A DNA stretch of 24,952 nt from 79-D21 sp964521575 (GCA_964521575.1 CAZFSR010000018.1:1-24952); one strand, 5' to 3'. Positions 9,601 through 17,035 are shown, numbered from the stretch's first letter. Numbers and translations are program-made. The notes: generated by a model from the sequence alone, not told the origin.

Positions 9601-10210
9601 GTGGGATTTCACGCCGGAAAGCCTGGACCGGCTGCTCCCCGAAACGCTGCAGGGGCCAACGGACAGGGCGCTGCTCCGCCTTCCGCCCGAACTGAGGGCA
9701 CCGGCCAGGGTCGACAAAAACCGGGAAACTCTCCGTGCGGCCCTGGCCGCGTTCCCCGGCACCCCCACGGGACAGAAAATCGCGGCGGCCCGGCGCGAAG
9801 GGACCCTCCGCCGCGAATGGCCCTTCCGCGTCGATCTCGAGGGCGGGCCGGCTCTTGCGGGCGTGATCGACGCCCTGTGGGAGGAGGAGGGGACCGTCCA
9901 CGTGGTCGACTACAAGTTTGCGCATCCGTCCGACGAAATGGAGGACCTGGGGTTCAGCCAGCTGGCCTTCTACGGGGCGGTAATCCGGAAGCTGTTCCCG
10001 GGACGCCGGGTCGATCCGTCCCTTTTCTTCCTGAAGCCGGGCACGGCTCGTGCCCTTCCCCCCGGCTCGTTTTCCCCGGAAGAGGTCGAGGCCCGGGTCC
10101 GGGCCATGGCCCGCATCGCGGCGACGGGGCCTTTCGACCCGAACCCGGAGAAGTGTCCCGGCTGCCCTTGGCGCGAGTCCTGCGCCTCATCCCTTAAAAT
10201 GGGAGAATGA
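6638..10210 (+). CDS. addA: AddA-type UvrD/Rep helicase-nuclease
   Basis: A 1190-residue superfamily 1 helicase with a C-terminal nuclease. ATG 6638 follows GGAGGGA and overlaps the addB stop. The N-terminal helicase motifs are intact: Walker A GAGAGTGKT (35-43), TFTEKAAREMRERI (motif Ia), DEVQDTD (motif II), GDLKQSIYRFR (motif III), TVHAAKGLEFPVV (motif V) and ERLFYVASTRAQD (motif VI). The C-terminal nuclease has GNLAHRILSEW and Asp1091-Lys1093 (VVDYKFA). Unusually for AddA as I know it, four cysteines match the AddB/Cas4 iron-sulfur pattern: Cys949 (CPRAWRL) and Cys1173, Cys1176, Cys1182 (CxxCx5C). The stop overlaps the next ATG (ATGA). The adjacent nuclease partner makes AddA more likely than a lone UvrD/PcrA. 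Confidence 0.88.
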   Translation: MSDMAGSRVLDELLRQARPEQREAVTAVEPLVVVGAGAGTGKTKTLAWRFLWALLAFPETRVENILTLTFTEKAAREMRERIGKMLSAARETAESLGLGETALRLADAENRLDEAYLSTIHAFALRVIRESGLVLPVDPKAGIVSPPREEAFWESFSAALDSLDPAEGSRGLPDPWRSRAETLFASAELASAVDTWGPEAVADFARAAVALHGSRGMSPEALWEWDPSQDEDVRLGLLSGRIPAWEDRLAFFRDEVFPGLGDLSKEKTALGRKLDAFSRTWRPCPPGGEGPERLLAFLEELDSTLKGASGRLKDTLAELLGQPPAELRKALQDELPLARSLVNGLSAEERSFRKSLAQTAALAWARWDHTKAESGNLSFDDLIRHAARAVSANPAYGKRFLHILVDEVQDTDPLQDALIGSLWEKGGGRLFMVGDLKQSIYRFRHAEPVLFAGRIRAAAQGRAGRYVLLDRSYRMREGLVRFVNACFGPLWEGELGRGLEIAYEALRGPDDASWWEARNGLGTPPVCLLLETRREDPVSGETEKKPVIRRRLADRLAGHLAELRGKSAWDKDQGALRPLSWRDMAVLVPGRTHYPALQDAFEAAGIPAVFQKSQGFFSRGEVFDLVSLLKALADPGDRAALAGWLASPFSGLCKEDALQLADAPEREGTSLHGRFREAFPEAAERFGALRAKAMLAGPAAALEDLLGDPSALLSAPQADRPRMAANLAHATALAREFSAARGPSLAACAETLGNALRRALPTEEPDFFAEDEDVVRVMTVHAAKGLEFPVVAVLGLDEEFRGDSRRTSLVPSVPLACVASALPGGDEAHAVLWHRALEDEALQEEWERLFYVASTRAQDVLLLCGICPLEAETGLPAPGEGTWLSMLESAFPGSLERALGEIPETLPGRPGPERAETQRTGTERGHRLPGDPPALASVSATSFALFSRCPRAWRLQVRQALELAWEKPAAGEPGGPDLGNLAHRILSEWDFTPESLDRLLPETLQGPTDRALLRLPPELRAPARVDKNRETLRAALAAFPGTPTGQKIAAARREGTLRREWPFRVDLEGGPALAGVIDALWEEEGTVHVVDYKFAHPSDEMEDLGFSQLAFYGAVIRKLFPGRRVDPSLFFLKPGTARALPPGSFSPEEVEARVRAMARIAATGPFDPNPEKCPGCPWRESCASSLKMGE

Positions 10211-10320
10211 CAAACATCAGCCCATTCCCCCTTTTCCTGGTCGTGGACTGGCTGCTTTTCGCGGGCCTCGTGTTGGCGCCCTTGTTCATCTCGCTCGCCC
10301 TGCGCCGGAGGCACCGGTGA
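10207..10320 (+). CDS. 37-residue single-helix membrane protein, putative symporter accessory subunit
   Basis: A short frame of 37 residues whose ATG overlaps the addA stop (ATGA) and whose TGA overlaps the symporter ATG by one base (TGATG). It starts MTNISPFPLF, continues with about 22 hydrophobic residues (roughly 8-30), and ends RRRHR, predicting one membrane helix with the C-terminus in the cytoplasm by the positive-inside rule. No strong separate ribosome-binding site is needed given the overlap. Small membrane proteins encoded just before sodium:solute symporters are a known theme (YhdT with PanF, YjcH with ActP, DUF4212 proteins), though those are longer. I do not recognise this sequence. 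The double overlap is the main reason to regard it as real; an alternative is a short leader that only couples translation. Confidence 0.6.
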   Translation: MTNISPFPLFLVVDWLLFAGLVLAPLFISLALRRRHR

Positions 10321-11711
10321 TGCCCGTCCTCCTGCTGCAGATCCTCGTCTTCGGCGCCTACACGCTGGCCCTGGTCTTCCTGGCCGGGGAAGCCTTCAAC
10401 TGGAAGGAAGACCGGCGCCTGTTCTACGTGGGGGGCAACCGCCTCACCCTCGTCCCCATGGTGGGAACCTTCGTGGCGACCTGGATGAGCGCGGCCTCGG
10501 TCCTGGGCTACACGATGTGGCTTTACGCGGACGGGTACGTGGCCTTCACGGGGAGCGTGAACGGCTGGCTCATCGGCCTCGTGTTCATGCCGTTCATCGT
10601 CCGGAAGCTCCGGGTCAGCCGGGCCCTTTCCCTTCCCCAATGGCTGGGGGACACCTTCGAAGACCCGCGTTTGCGGTCGCTGTCAGCCCTTGCCCTGATC
10701 GGGGCCTACACCTTCTACATGGTGATCCAGTTCAGGGCCTTCGGCACCATCGTGGCCACGCTCCTGGACATCAAGGTCCTGGTGGCTTCGGCCCTCGTCT
10801 ATCTCTTCGTCCTCTACACGACCTTCGGGGGCCTCCCGTCGGTCGCCCGGAGCGACACCCTGAACCTCGCCCTCATCCTTGGGGGCGTCACCCTGGCCGC
10901 GGCCTCGCTGCTGCAGCGGGCCGGGTCCCTTTCGGCGGTCCACGCGGCGCTGGCAGAGCGGGCCCCGGAAATGCTGCACCCCTGGACGAAGGGATGGAGC
11001 CCCCTCGTGACGACCCTGATGATGCTTTCCTGGGGACTGGGCGTCGCGGCGAACCCGCAGTACGCGATCCGGCTGCTCTCCGCCCGGACCACCCGGGACG
11101 CCTACGGCACGCTGGCCCTTTCTTCGCTCATCATCGGGGCCATCTACGCCGGGCTGACGATTTTGGGGCTTTCCGCCTTCGTCCTGTTCCCCGGGGTGCG
11201 GGCCGCAAGCGACGAACTGGCCTTCACGCGGCTTTTCAGCCTGGCCCTGCCCCCCTTCCCGGCCCTCGCCCTCTTCCTGGCGGTGCTGGCGGCCGCGGTG
11301 AGCACGGCGAACTCCCAGCTTTTGCTGGCCGCCTGCTCCCTCTGCTACGACCTGAGCCCGCGGGAGGGTCGCACACGTGGCGACCTCGTCACGGAGGACC
11401 GCTTCCTTTTCCGGAACCGGCTGGCCATCGCGGGGATCGCCACGGCAGCCCTGGCCCTGAGCCAGTTCCGGCTGCCGGGAGTGCTCCTGATCGGCCGTTA
11501 CAGCTGGACCGTGGTGGCCATCTGCTTCTTCCTGCCCCTCTACGTGATCCGCCACCCCAGGCCGCGGGGGCTTTTCGTGCCGCTTTCCGCCGCCCTTGTG
11601 CTGCACCTTTTCCTGACCGCGGGCCTGAAGCTCCTCCCTGAGCTGGCCCTCCTGCCGGCCCTGGCCCTGGAGGGCGTGCTGTACTTTTTCCCCTGGAGGA
11701 AAGGCCCGTGA
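10320..11711 (+). CDS. Sodium:solute symporter (SSS/SLC5 family)
   Basis: A 463-residue integral membrane protein with about a dozen hydrophobic helices, normal for the SSS family, which couples sodium entry to uptake of small organic solutes. Family signatures visible: RRLFYVGGNRLTLVP before helix 1-2 with TWMSAASVLGY, the conserved AANPQYAIRLLSARTTRDAY loop, and AAVSTANSQLLLAACS, in which the Ser-Thr pair corresponds to the Na2-site residues of PutP. The substrate cannot be assigned. The start at ATG 10320 is set by overlap with the 37-residue gene; the frame is open upstream inside addA but that part is a shadow. Its stop overlaps the GTG of a histidine kinase gene, suggesting that the carrier and kinase are made together and may act as a transport-sensing pair (inference). 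Confidence 0.9.
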   Translation: MPVLLLQILVFGAYTLALVFLAGEAFNWKEDRRLFYVGGNRLTLVPMVGTFVATWMSAASVLGYTMWLYADGYVAFTGSVNGWLIGLVFMPFIVRKLRVSRALSLPQWLGDTFEDPRLRSLSALALIGAYTFYMVIQFRAFGTIVATLLDIKVLVASALVYLFVLYTTFGGLPSVARSDTLNLALILGGVTLAAASLLQRAGSLSAVHAALAERAPEMLHPWTKGWSPLVTTLMMLSWGLGVAANPQYAIRLLSARTTRDAYGTLALSSLIIGAIYAGLTILGLSAFVLFPGVRAASDELAFTRLFSLALPPFPALALFLAVLAAAVSTANSQLLLAACSLCYDLSPREGRTRGDLVTEDRFLFRNRLAIAGIATAALALSQFRLPGVLLIGRYSWTVVAICFFLPLYVIRHPRPRGLFVPLSAALVLHLFLTAGLKLLPELALLPALALEGVLYFFPWRKGP

Positions 11712-12961
11712 AGAGCACCCGGCCGCTGAGCATCGAGACGCGCATCAAGGTGATCCTGACGGCTATCGCCATCGGGCTGACGGGCCTGACCGTCGGGACG
11801 GCCCTCACGCAGGGCTTCTTGGAACGGACGGGGGAGGCCCGCCTGCTGCTGGAGACGGCCCGGTCGGCCGCCGAGGGCCTTTCCGCTGCCCAGGTGGAAC
11901 CTCTCCTGGAACGGCTCTCCCCGTTCTGGAAACAGGTCCCGCCGGGAACACCCGCGGAAACGGTGCGTTCCTCCGACGGCAGGGAATGGAGATTCGCAAT
12001 GGACCGGTCCCGGATCTGGAACGCCCTGGTCTACCGGCAGCGCTACGTCCTCGTGGCGGGGCTCATCGGACTGCTCGTGGCGGTGGAACTGGCAGTGTTT
12101 TTGGCCTACAGCCTGACCCGCCCGATGAAGATCCTGGCCTGGGGGTGCGAGCAGATGCGAAGCGGGCGTTGGGTGCGCCTCCCGACCCTTTCCAGGACGC
12201 CCTACGAGCTGGAAGCCCTGAACGAGGCTTTCAACGGCATGGTGGAAGACCTGAAGCGGTGGCAGGATTTCCAGAAACAGGCGGCCCGGGTGGAGCGTCT
12301 CGCGGCCCTGGGCTCGGTGGCCGCCGCGGTGGCCCACGAGGTGAAGAACCCCCTGGCGAGCATGAGGATTCACCTGGACCTGCTGCAGGGGCGCCTTTCC
12401 GCCGAAGGGAAGGAGAGCGCCTCGATCCTCGGAACGGAGCTGGACCGGCTGAACCAGACGGTTTCCCAGCTTTTGTCCTACGCCCGGCCGAGACCTCCCC
12501 TTTTCGGCCCGGTTGACGCCCGCGAACTGCTGGCCTGGATCGCCTCCATGACCGCCACGCCTTGCCGCCTGGCCGGGGTGCACCAGACCTGGGGCGTGGA
12601 GGACGGCTGCCCGCCCCTCTGGGGAGATGAGCAGCAGCTCAAGCAGGTGCTGCTGAACCTCGTCCTGAACGCGGTGGGCGCCCAGCCGGACGGCGGGAGT
12701 GTCCGGCTCGAGGCCCGAGCGAGCGGCCGGAACGTGTCCATCAAGGTGGAAGACACGGGACCGGGAATCCCTCCTGAACTCCTGGAGAGGATTTTCGACC
12801 CCTTCTTCACCACCAGGCCCGAGGGAACGGGCCTGGGCCTGTCGATCGTGCACCGCATCGTGGAGGGGCACGGAGGAAGGGTGAACGTGGAAACCTCGCC
12901 GCAGGGGACGGTTTTCACGCTCCTTCTCCCGACCGCTCCGCCGGAGGAAAAGGAGGCCTGA
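11708..12961 (+). CDS. Membrane sensor histidine kinase
   Basis: A 417-residue sensor kinase with a GTG start at 11708 overlapping the symporter stop (GTGA). Transmembrane helices at about 14-34 and 113-135 enclose a small extracytoplasmic segment of some 75 residues. A HAMP linker follows (TRPMKIL to FNGMVEDLKR, about 137-190). The phosphoacceptor is His210 in VAHEVKNPLASMR. The ATPase domain has the N box (LLNLVLNAVGAQ), the G1 box (VEDTGPGIPPELLERIFDPF) and the G2 box (GTGLGLSIV). This architecture is the NtrB/ZraS/AtoS-like class that partners NtrC-type regulators, and such a regulator follows 4 bases after the stop. The short periplasmic part suggests that the signal may come from the membrane or a partner such as the symporter (inference). 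Confidence 0.93.
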   Translation: MKSTRPLSIETRIKVILTAIAIGLTGLTVGTALTQGFLERTGEARLLLETARSAAEGLSAAQVEPLLERLSPFWKQVPPGTPAETVRSSDGREWRFAMDRSRIWNALVYRQRYVLVAGLIGLLVAVELAVFLAYSLTRPMKILAWGCEQMRSGRWVRLPTLSRTPYELEALNEAFNGMVEDLKRWQDFQKQAARVERLAALGSVAAAVAHEVKNPLASMRIHLDLLQGRLSAEGKESASILGTELDRLNQTVSQLLSYARPRPPLFGPVDARELLAWIASMTATPCRLAGVHQTWGVEDGCPPLWGDEQQLKQVLLNLVLNAVGAQPDGGSVRLEARASGRNVSIKVEDTGPGIPPELLERIFDPFFTTRPEGTGLGLSIVHRIVEGHGGRVNVETSPQGTVFTLLLPTAPPEEKEA

Positions 12962-12965
12962 TCCC

Positions 12966-14309
12966 GTGGACATCTGGATCGTGGACGACGAGAAAAACCT
13001 GAACCAGGGACTGGCCCTGGCGCTTGGCGGCCAGGGTTTCGACGTGACCCAGGCCTATTCCCTGGCCGACCTTTCAAGCCTTTTGTCCGAGAGGACCCCG
13101 GACGTGGTCCTGCTGGACGTCCGCCTGCCGGACGGGGACGGGATCTCGGCCCTCCCCTCGATCCTCCGGGCCCGGCCCGAGGCGAAGGTCATCGTCATGA
13201 CCGCCTACGGGGATTCGCCGACAATCGTGAGGGCCATCCAGGAAGGGGCCTACGATTTCCTCGACAAGCCCTTCCCGCTGGAGGCCGTGAAAAACCTCGT
13301 GGCCCGAGCCGCCGAATCGATCCTCCTGAAGCGCCGTATCTCGCGCCTGAGCGGCGACCGGTCCGTGAAGCTCGTGGGAGACTGCCCGGCCGTCTCCGCC
13401 ATCCGGGACCTGGTGGAAAAAGTGTCGGGGCACCCGGACGTGAACCTCCTGATCACGGGGGAAAGCGGGACGGGCAAGGAGGTCGTTGCACAACTGGTGC
13501 ACGCCGCCTCCTCCGGGTCCGGGGACCTCATCGCCCTGAACTGCGCCGCCATCCCCGAGGCCCTGCTGGAGGCCGAGCTCTTCGGCTACCGGAAAGGAGC
13601 CTTCACGGGAGCCGCCCAGGACAAGACCGGCCTGATCGAGAGCGCGGACGGCGGAACCCTGTTTCTCGACGAGATCGCCGACCTTCCCCAGGCACTCCAG
13701 GGAAAGCTGCTGCGCTTCCTGGACAGCCGAACCCTGAGGCCCCTCGGAGACACCCGGGAGCGAAAGGTTTCCCTGCGCGTGGTCTGCGCCACCGCGGCCG
13801 ACCTGAAGGCCAGGGTCGAGCAGGGTTCCTTCAGGCAGGACCTTTTCTACCGAATCTCGATGATCCCCGTCTTCCTGCCCCCGCTGCGGGACCGGGGGCA
13901 GGACGTCCTGCTGCTGGCCGAGACGTTCCTGGCGGAGTTCAACCGGAAGATGAACCGCTCCGTCCGGGGCCTCACGCCCGAGGTCGAGGAGGTCTTCCTG
14001 CGCTACCGCTGGCCCGGGAATGTTCGCGAACTGCGAAACGTCCTGGAGAGGGTGTTCATCCTGAAAGACCCGGCTGACCCGGATATCCGGCTTTCCGACC
14101 TGCCCGCGGAGATGGTGGACGCCCTGGCGGGAGAAACAGGCCCCGCGGGCGGGCAGGGGACACTGGAAGACCGCCTGCTGGCCAGCGAAAAGGCCGTCCT
14201 CGAAAAGGCGCTGGCCGAGCACGAAGGGAACCGGACCCGAGCGGCGGAAAGCCTGGGCATCTCCAGGTACGCGCTCCTGCGGAAGCTCCAGAAGCACCAC
14301 CTGGCCTAG
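12966..14309 (+). CDS. NtrC-family sigma-54-dependent response regulator
   Basis: A 447-residue transcriptional activator, full length for the family, with a GTG start at 12966. The receiver domain (1-120) has the acidic pair Asp7-Asp8, phosphorylation site Asp51 (VVLLDVRLPD), Thr79 and Lys101 (FLDKPF). The AAA+ domain (about 138-370) has Walker A GESGTGKE (165-172), the sigma-54 contact loop GAFTGA (211-216), Walker B GGTLFLDEIADL and the arginine-finger region (FRQDLFYRI). A Fis-type helix-turn-helix closes the protein (NRTRAAESLGISRYALLRKL). The kinase gene just upstream is its natural partner, and the gene that follows 3 bases later encodes sigma-54 itself. Target promoters cannot be read from this window. 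Confidence 0.95.
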   Translation: MDIWIVDDEKNLNQGLALALGGQGFDVTQAYSLADLSSLLSERTPDVVLLDVRLPDGDGISALPSILRARPEAKVIVMTAYGDSPTIVRAIQEGAYDFLDKPFPLEAVKNLVARAAESILLKRRISRLSGDRSVKLVGDCPAVSAIRDLVEKVSGHPDVNLLITGESGTGKEVVAQLVHAASSGSGDLIALNCAAIPEALLEAELFGYRKGAFTGAAQDKTGLIESADGGTLFLDEIADLPQALQGKLLRFLDSRTLRPLGDTRERKVSLRVVCATAADLKARVEQGSFRQDLFYRISMIPVFLPPLRDRGQDVLLLAETFLAEFNRKMNRSVRGLTPEVEEVFLRYRWPGNVRELRNVLERVFILKDPADPDIRLSDLPAEMVDALAGETGPAGGQGTLEDRLLASEKAVLEKALAEHEGNRTRAAESLGISRYALLRKLQKHHLA

Positions 14310-14312
14310 TTC

Positions 14313-15557
14313 ATGGAAAACGCCCGCCCGGAGATTCGCCTCGAACCGGCGACACGCCTTCGGACTCTCCCGCTTCCCCTCCTTTTCGCCAGGGTTGCCC
14401 TCCTGTCGGTCCCTTCAGCGGACCTTGCCTCCGTGCTGGAGGAACAGGCCGCGAAAAACCCGCTGCTCTTCGTAGAACTCCCGCGGGCCGCCCAACCCCG
14501 CGGCGCGGGATCCGTTCCGGACGAGGACGATGACGATTCCTGGGAGTCCGTGCCCGACCTGCCGAACCTTGACGAGGCGATCCGCCCGCAGGTCGCCCTG
14601 GTGCCGGAGACGGCGCTTTTGGGCCGGGGATGCGCGGAGAAGCTCGTCTCCTGCCTGGACACGCGGGGATACCTCGCCGCCCCGGTGGAAGAGCTGGCCG
14701 CGGCGATCGGGACGGACGGGAGGACCCTGGAAGCGGTCCTGGAGAAAGTCCGCGCCGTGGTGGACCCCCCTGGGCTGTTTGCCCGGGACCTCCTGCAGTG
14801 CCTGCAAATCCAGCTCTCGCGCCTGGGCCTGGAGGATTCCGATGCCTGGATCCTGCTCGAAAGGGGCCGCGAGGAGCTCGAACGCCAGGACCTGGCGGCC
14901 CTCCGGAAGAAACTGGGCTGGGAACGCGACCGCATACATGCCGCTCTTGCGGGCCTGCGCCGGCTCGACCCCCATCCGGGTCTCGGCTTCAATCATCCCG
15001 AAACGGTCCTGCCCGAGATCCAGGTCCGTTTCGACGACAGGGGAAATCCCTCCGTCCGCCTGCTGGCGGAAAACCTGCCCCGCCTGGTGATGGACGCGGA
15101 TCTTCTCGCGGCGGCCGGGCCAGCTTCGCCCCGGGCGTTCAGGGAGGCCCGGGGGATCCTCTCCGCCCTGGCCGCGCGCATCCGCACGAAGCTGAGGCTG
15201 GCCATCCTGCTGGCTTCGAGGCAAAGCGCCTTCCTGCGCGGTCTTGCGGCCGCGCCCGTCCCCCTGACCCTCTCCCGCGCCGGGCGCGAGCTGGGGCTTG
15301 CCCCCTCCACCGTCCAACGGGCGGCTTCCCGCACCTGGGCAACGACCCCGCGCGGGACGATCCTTCTCTCCTCGCTCATGGGAAGAGGGCTTTCCTCCAG
15401 GCCGGAGCTCACCTCCCGGGCCCTCAGGGAAGCGATCCGGGCCGCCTGGCAGAACGGGAAAGCCGACGCCGAGCTGGCGAGGGAACTTGGAATCCCGGCC
15501 CGCACAGTGACCTGGCACAGGCACCGCCTGGGTTTGCCCCGTATCCGGCGGTCCTGA
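14313..15557 (+). CDS. rpoN: RNA polymerase sigma-54 factor, divergent
   Basis: A 414-residue sigma-54 protein, shorter than the usual 430-500. The start ATG 14313 lies 3 bases past the activator gene; no strong Shine-Dalgarno beyond the preceding coding sequence is seen. Recognisable: a core-binding region (LDTRGYLAAPVEEL, VVDPPGLFARDLLQCLQIQL, LDPHPGLGF), a helix-turn-helix (LTLSRAGRELGLAPSTVQRA followed by TPRGTILL), and a C-terminal RpoN box. The box at 396-405 reads ARTVTWHRHR rather than ARRTVAKYRE. The N-terminal activator-response region lacks the usual glutamine-rich QQLxMTPQL motif; it reads LRTLPLPLLFARVALLS. It should still direct polymerase to -24/-12 promoters with help from an NtrC-type activator, but its DNA specificity may be altered. 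It is the last gene of the run. Confidence 0.9.
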   Translation: MENARPEIRLEPATRLRTLPLPLLFARVALLSVPSADLASVLEEQAAKNPLLFVELPRAAQPRGAGSVPDEDDDDSWESVPDLPNLDEAIRPQVALVPETALLGRGCAEKLVSCLDTRGYLAAPVEELAAAIGTDGRTLEAVLEKVRAVVDPPGLFARDLLQCLQIQLSRLGLEDSDAWILLERGREELERQDLAALRKKLGWERDRIHAALAGLRRLDPHPGLGFNHPETVLPEIQVRFDDRGNPSVRLLAENLPRLVMDADLLAAAGPASPRAFREARGILSALAARIRTKLRLAILLASRQSAFLRGLAAAPVPLTLSRAGRELGLAPSTVQRAASRTWATTPRGTILLSSLMGRGLSSRPELTSRALREAIRAAWQNGKADAELARELGIPARTVTWHRHRLGLPRIRRS

Positions 15558-15778
15558 CCGCACACTCCTCCCGCACATCCTTCCCGACGCTCCCTTTTGA
15601 ACGGCCCTCCCCTGGGCACTCCCGTCCCTGGCCGGGCTCTTTGAAAGCCGGGTTTCCCTTGATGCCACCTTGTTCTGCCCGAATTTTCCGGAAACGGAGA
15701 ACATTCGGCACCTATCGGCAACTTTATTGCTTATATCTCCAGCAGAAACCCAACTTCATTTTTCCTGGAGGTGTTCCC

Positions 15779-17023
15779 ATGTCCGATTCAACGAACCACA
15801 CCCTGCCGCAGCCCGGTTCCCTGGCGGAAGCGGCTTCGTCGCGCAAGGAGGTCCTCAGCGTCCTGCTGGGGGCGGCCTTCCTGATGGCCACCTCGGCCAT
15901 AGGCCCCGGATTTTTGACCCAGACGGCGGTCTTCACGGACAAGCTGAAGGCGGCGTTCGCCTTCGCGATCCTGGCCAGCGTCCTCATCGACGTCGTGGTC
16001 CAGCTCAACATCTGGCGGATCCTGGGCGTTTCGGGAATGCGGGCCCAGGACGTGGCGAACAAGGTCATCCCTGGCCTCGGGTACTTCCTGGCCTTCGCGG
16101 TGGCCCTGGGCGGCCTGGTGTTCAACATCGGGAACATCGCCGGGGCGGCCCTGGGCGTGAACGTCCTCTTCGGGTCCAACATGGCCGTGGGGGCCATCGC
16201 CAGTGCGGCCGTGGCCATCTTCATCTTCCTGAACAAGGAGATGGGGAAGACCATGGACAAGTTCACCAAGATCCTGGGCTTCCTGATGATCGCCCTCGTG
16301 CTCTTCATGGTGTTCAAGACCCAGCCCCCCGTGGGCCTCGCCATCAAGGAGTCCGTCCTGCCGAGCACCATCGACTGGATGATGGTCCTGACGCTCGTCG
16401 GCGGCACCGTGGGCGGCTACATCACCTTCTCCGGCGCGCACCGCATCATCGACGCGGGCATCACCGGCCATGACAAGGTGAAGCAGATCAGCTTCGGCTC
16501 CGTGCAGGGCATCGCCATCACGGGGATCATGCGCTTCCTGCTCTTCCTGGCCATCCTCGGCGTCGTGGTCATGGGCAAGCCCCTCGACCCGTCCAACCCG
16601 CCGGCTTCCGCGTTCCAGATCGGCGCAGGCATGATCGGCTACAAGATCTTCGGCGTCGTCCTCTGGGCCGCGGCCGTCACCTCGGTCGTCGGCGCTTCCT
16701 ACACGTCCATCTCCTTCCTGCAGACCCTCTTCAAGAACGTGAAGCAATACCAGCGCTGGTGGATCGTCGGGTTCATCATCGCCTCCACGACGATCTTCAC
16801 GACGGTCGGCAAGCCGGTCAACCTGCTGATCTTCGCCGGTTCGATCAACGGGCTCATCCTGCCCCTGTCCCTCCTCAGCATGCTTCTGGCCGCCCACCGC
16901 AAGGACATCATCGGCGACTACCGTCACCCGAAGTTCCTCACGGCCCTCGGCTACGTCATGGTCGCCTTCACGGCCTGGATGGGCTGGCAGTCCCTCAGCA
17001 AGATCGTCGACCTGATCAAGTAG
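15779..17023 (+). CDS. Divergent Nramp-family transporter (YcsG-like), putative 5-oxoproline importer
   Basis: A 414-residue membrane protein with about 11 helices. ATG 15779 follows an excellent GGAGGTG site; the frame is open far upstream but only as a shadow of rpoN. The fold matches Nramp/SLC11, yet the metal-binding motifs are gone: helix 1 has GPGF (42-45) where metal carriers have DPGN, and the helix 6 MPH motif region reads FSGAH (217-221). Its neighbours are pxpB, pxpC, pxpA and a DUF1445 gene, the same set as Bacillus subtilis ycsF-ycsG-ycsI-kipI-kipA, where YcsG is the Nramp homologue. Import of 5-oxoproline or a related acid is therefore the best guess, not a demonstrated function. 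The 221 bases upstream (15558-15778) hold its promoter region, but I see no convincing -35/-10 pair. Confidence 0.85.
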   Translation: MSDSTNHTLPQPGSLAEAASSRKEVLSVLLGAAFLMATSAIGPGFLTQTAVFTDKLKAAFAFAILASVLIDVVVQLNIWRILGVSGMRAQDVANKVIPGLGYFLAFAVALGGLVFNIGNIAGAALGVNVLFGSNMAVGAIASAAVAIFIFLNKEMGKTMDKFTKILGFLMIALVLFMVFKTQPPVGLAIKESVLPSTIDWMMVLTLVGGTVGGYITFSGAHRIIDAGITGHDKVKQISFGSVQGIAITGIMRFLLFLAILGVVVMGKPLDPSNPPASAFQIGAGMIGYKIFGVVLWAAAVTSVVGASYTSISFLQTLFKNVKQYQRWWIVGFIIASTTIFTTVGKPVNLLIFAGSINGLILPLSLLSMLLAAHRKDIIGDYRHPKFLTALGYVMVAFTAWMGWQSLSKIVDLIK

Positions 17024-17035
17024 AATGGCCTTGTC

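Noticed and set aside
11540..14300. Two long minus-strand frames opposite the histidine kinase and NtrC-type regulator
   Set aside because: Low-complexity composition and complete overlap with two unmistakable plus-strand genes.
15706..15721. Sigma-54-like site CGGCACCTATCGGCAA upstream of the Nramp-like gene
   Set aside because: GG and GC elements are 9 rather than 10 bases apart and the -12 side lacks TTGC; attractive beside rpoN but not supported.
14630..15778. N-terminal extension of the Nramp-like protein
   Set aside because: The extension lies in rpoN and non-coding sequence; the strong GGAGGTG site fixes the start at 15779.
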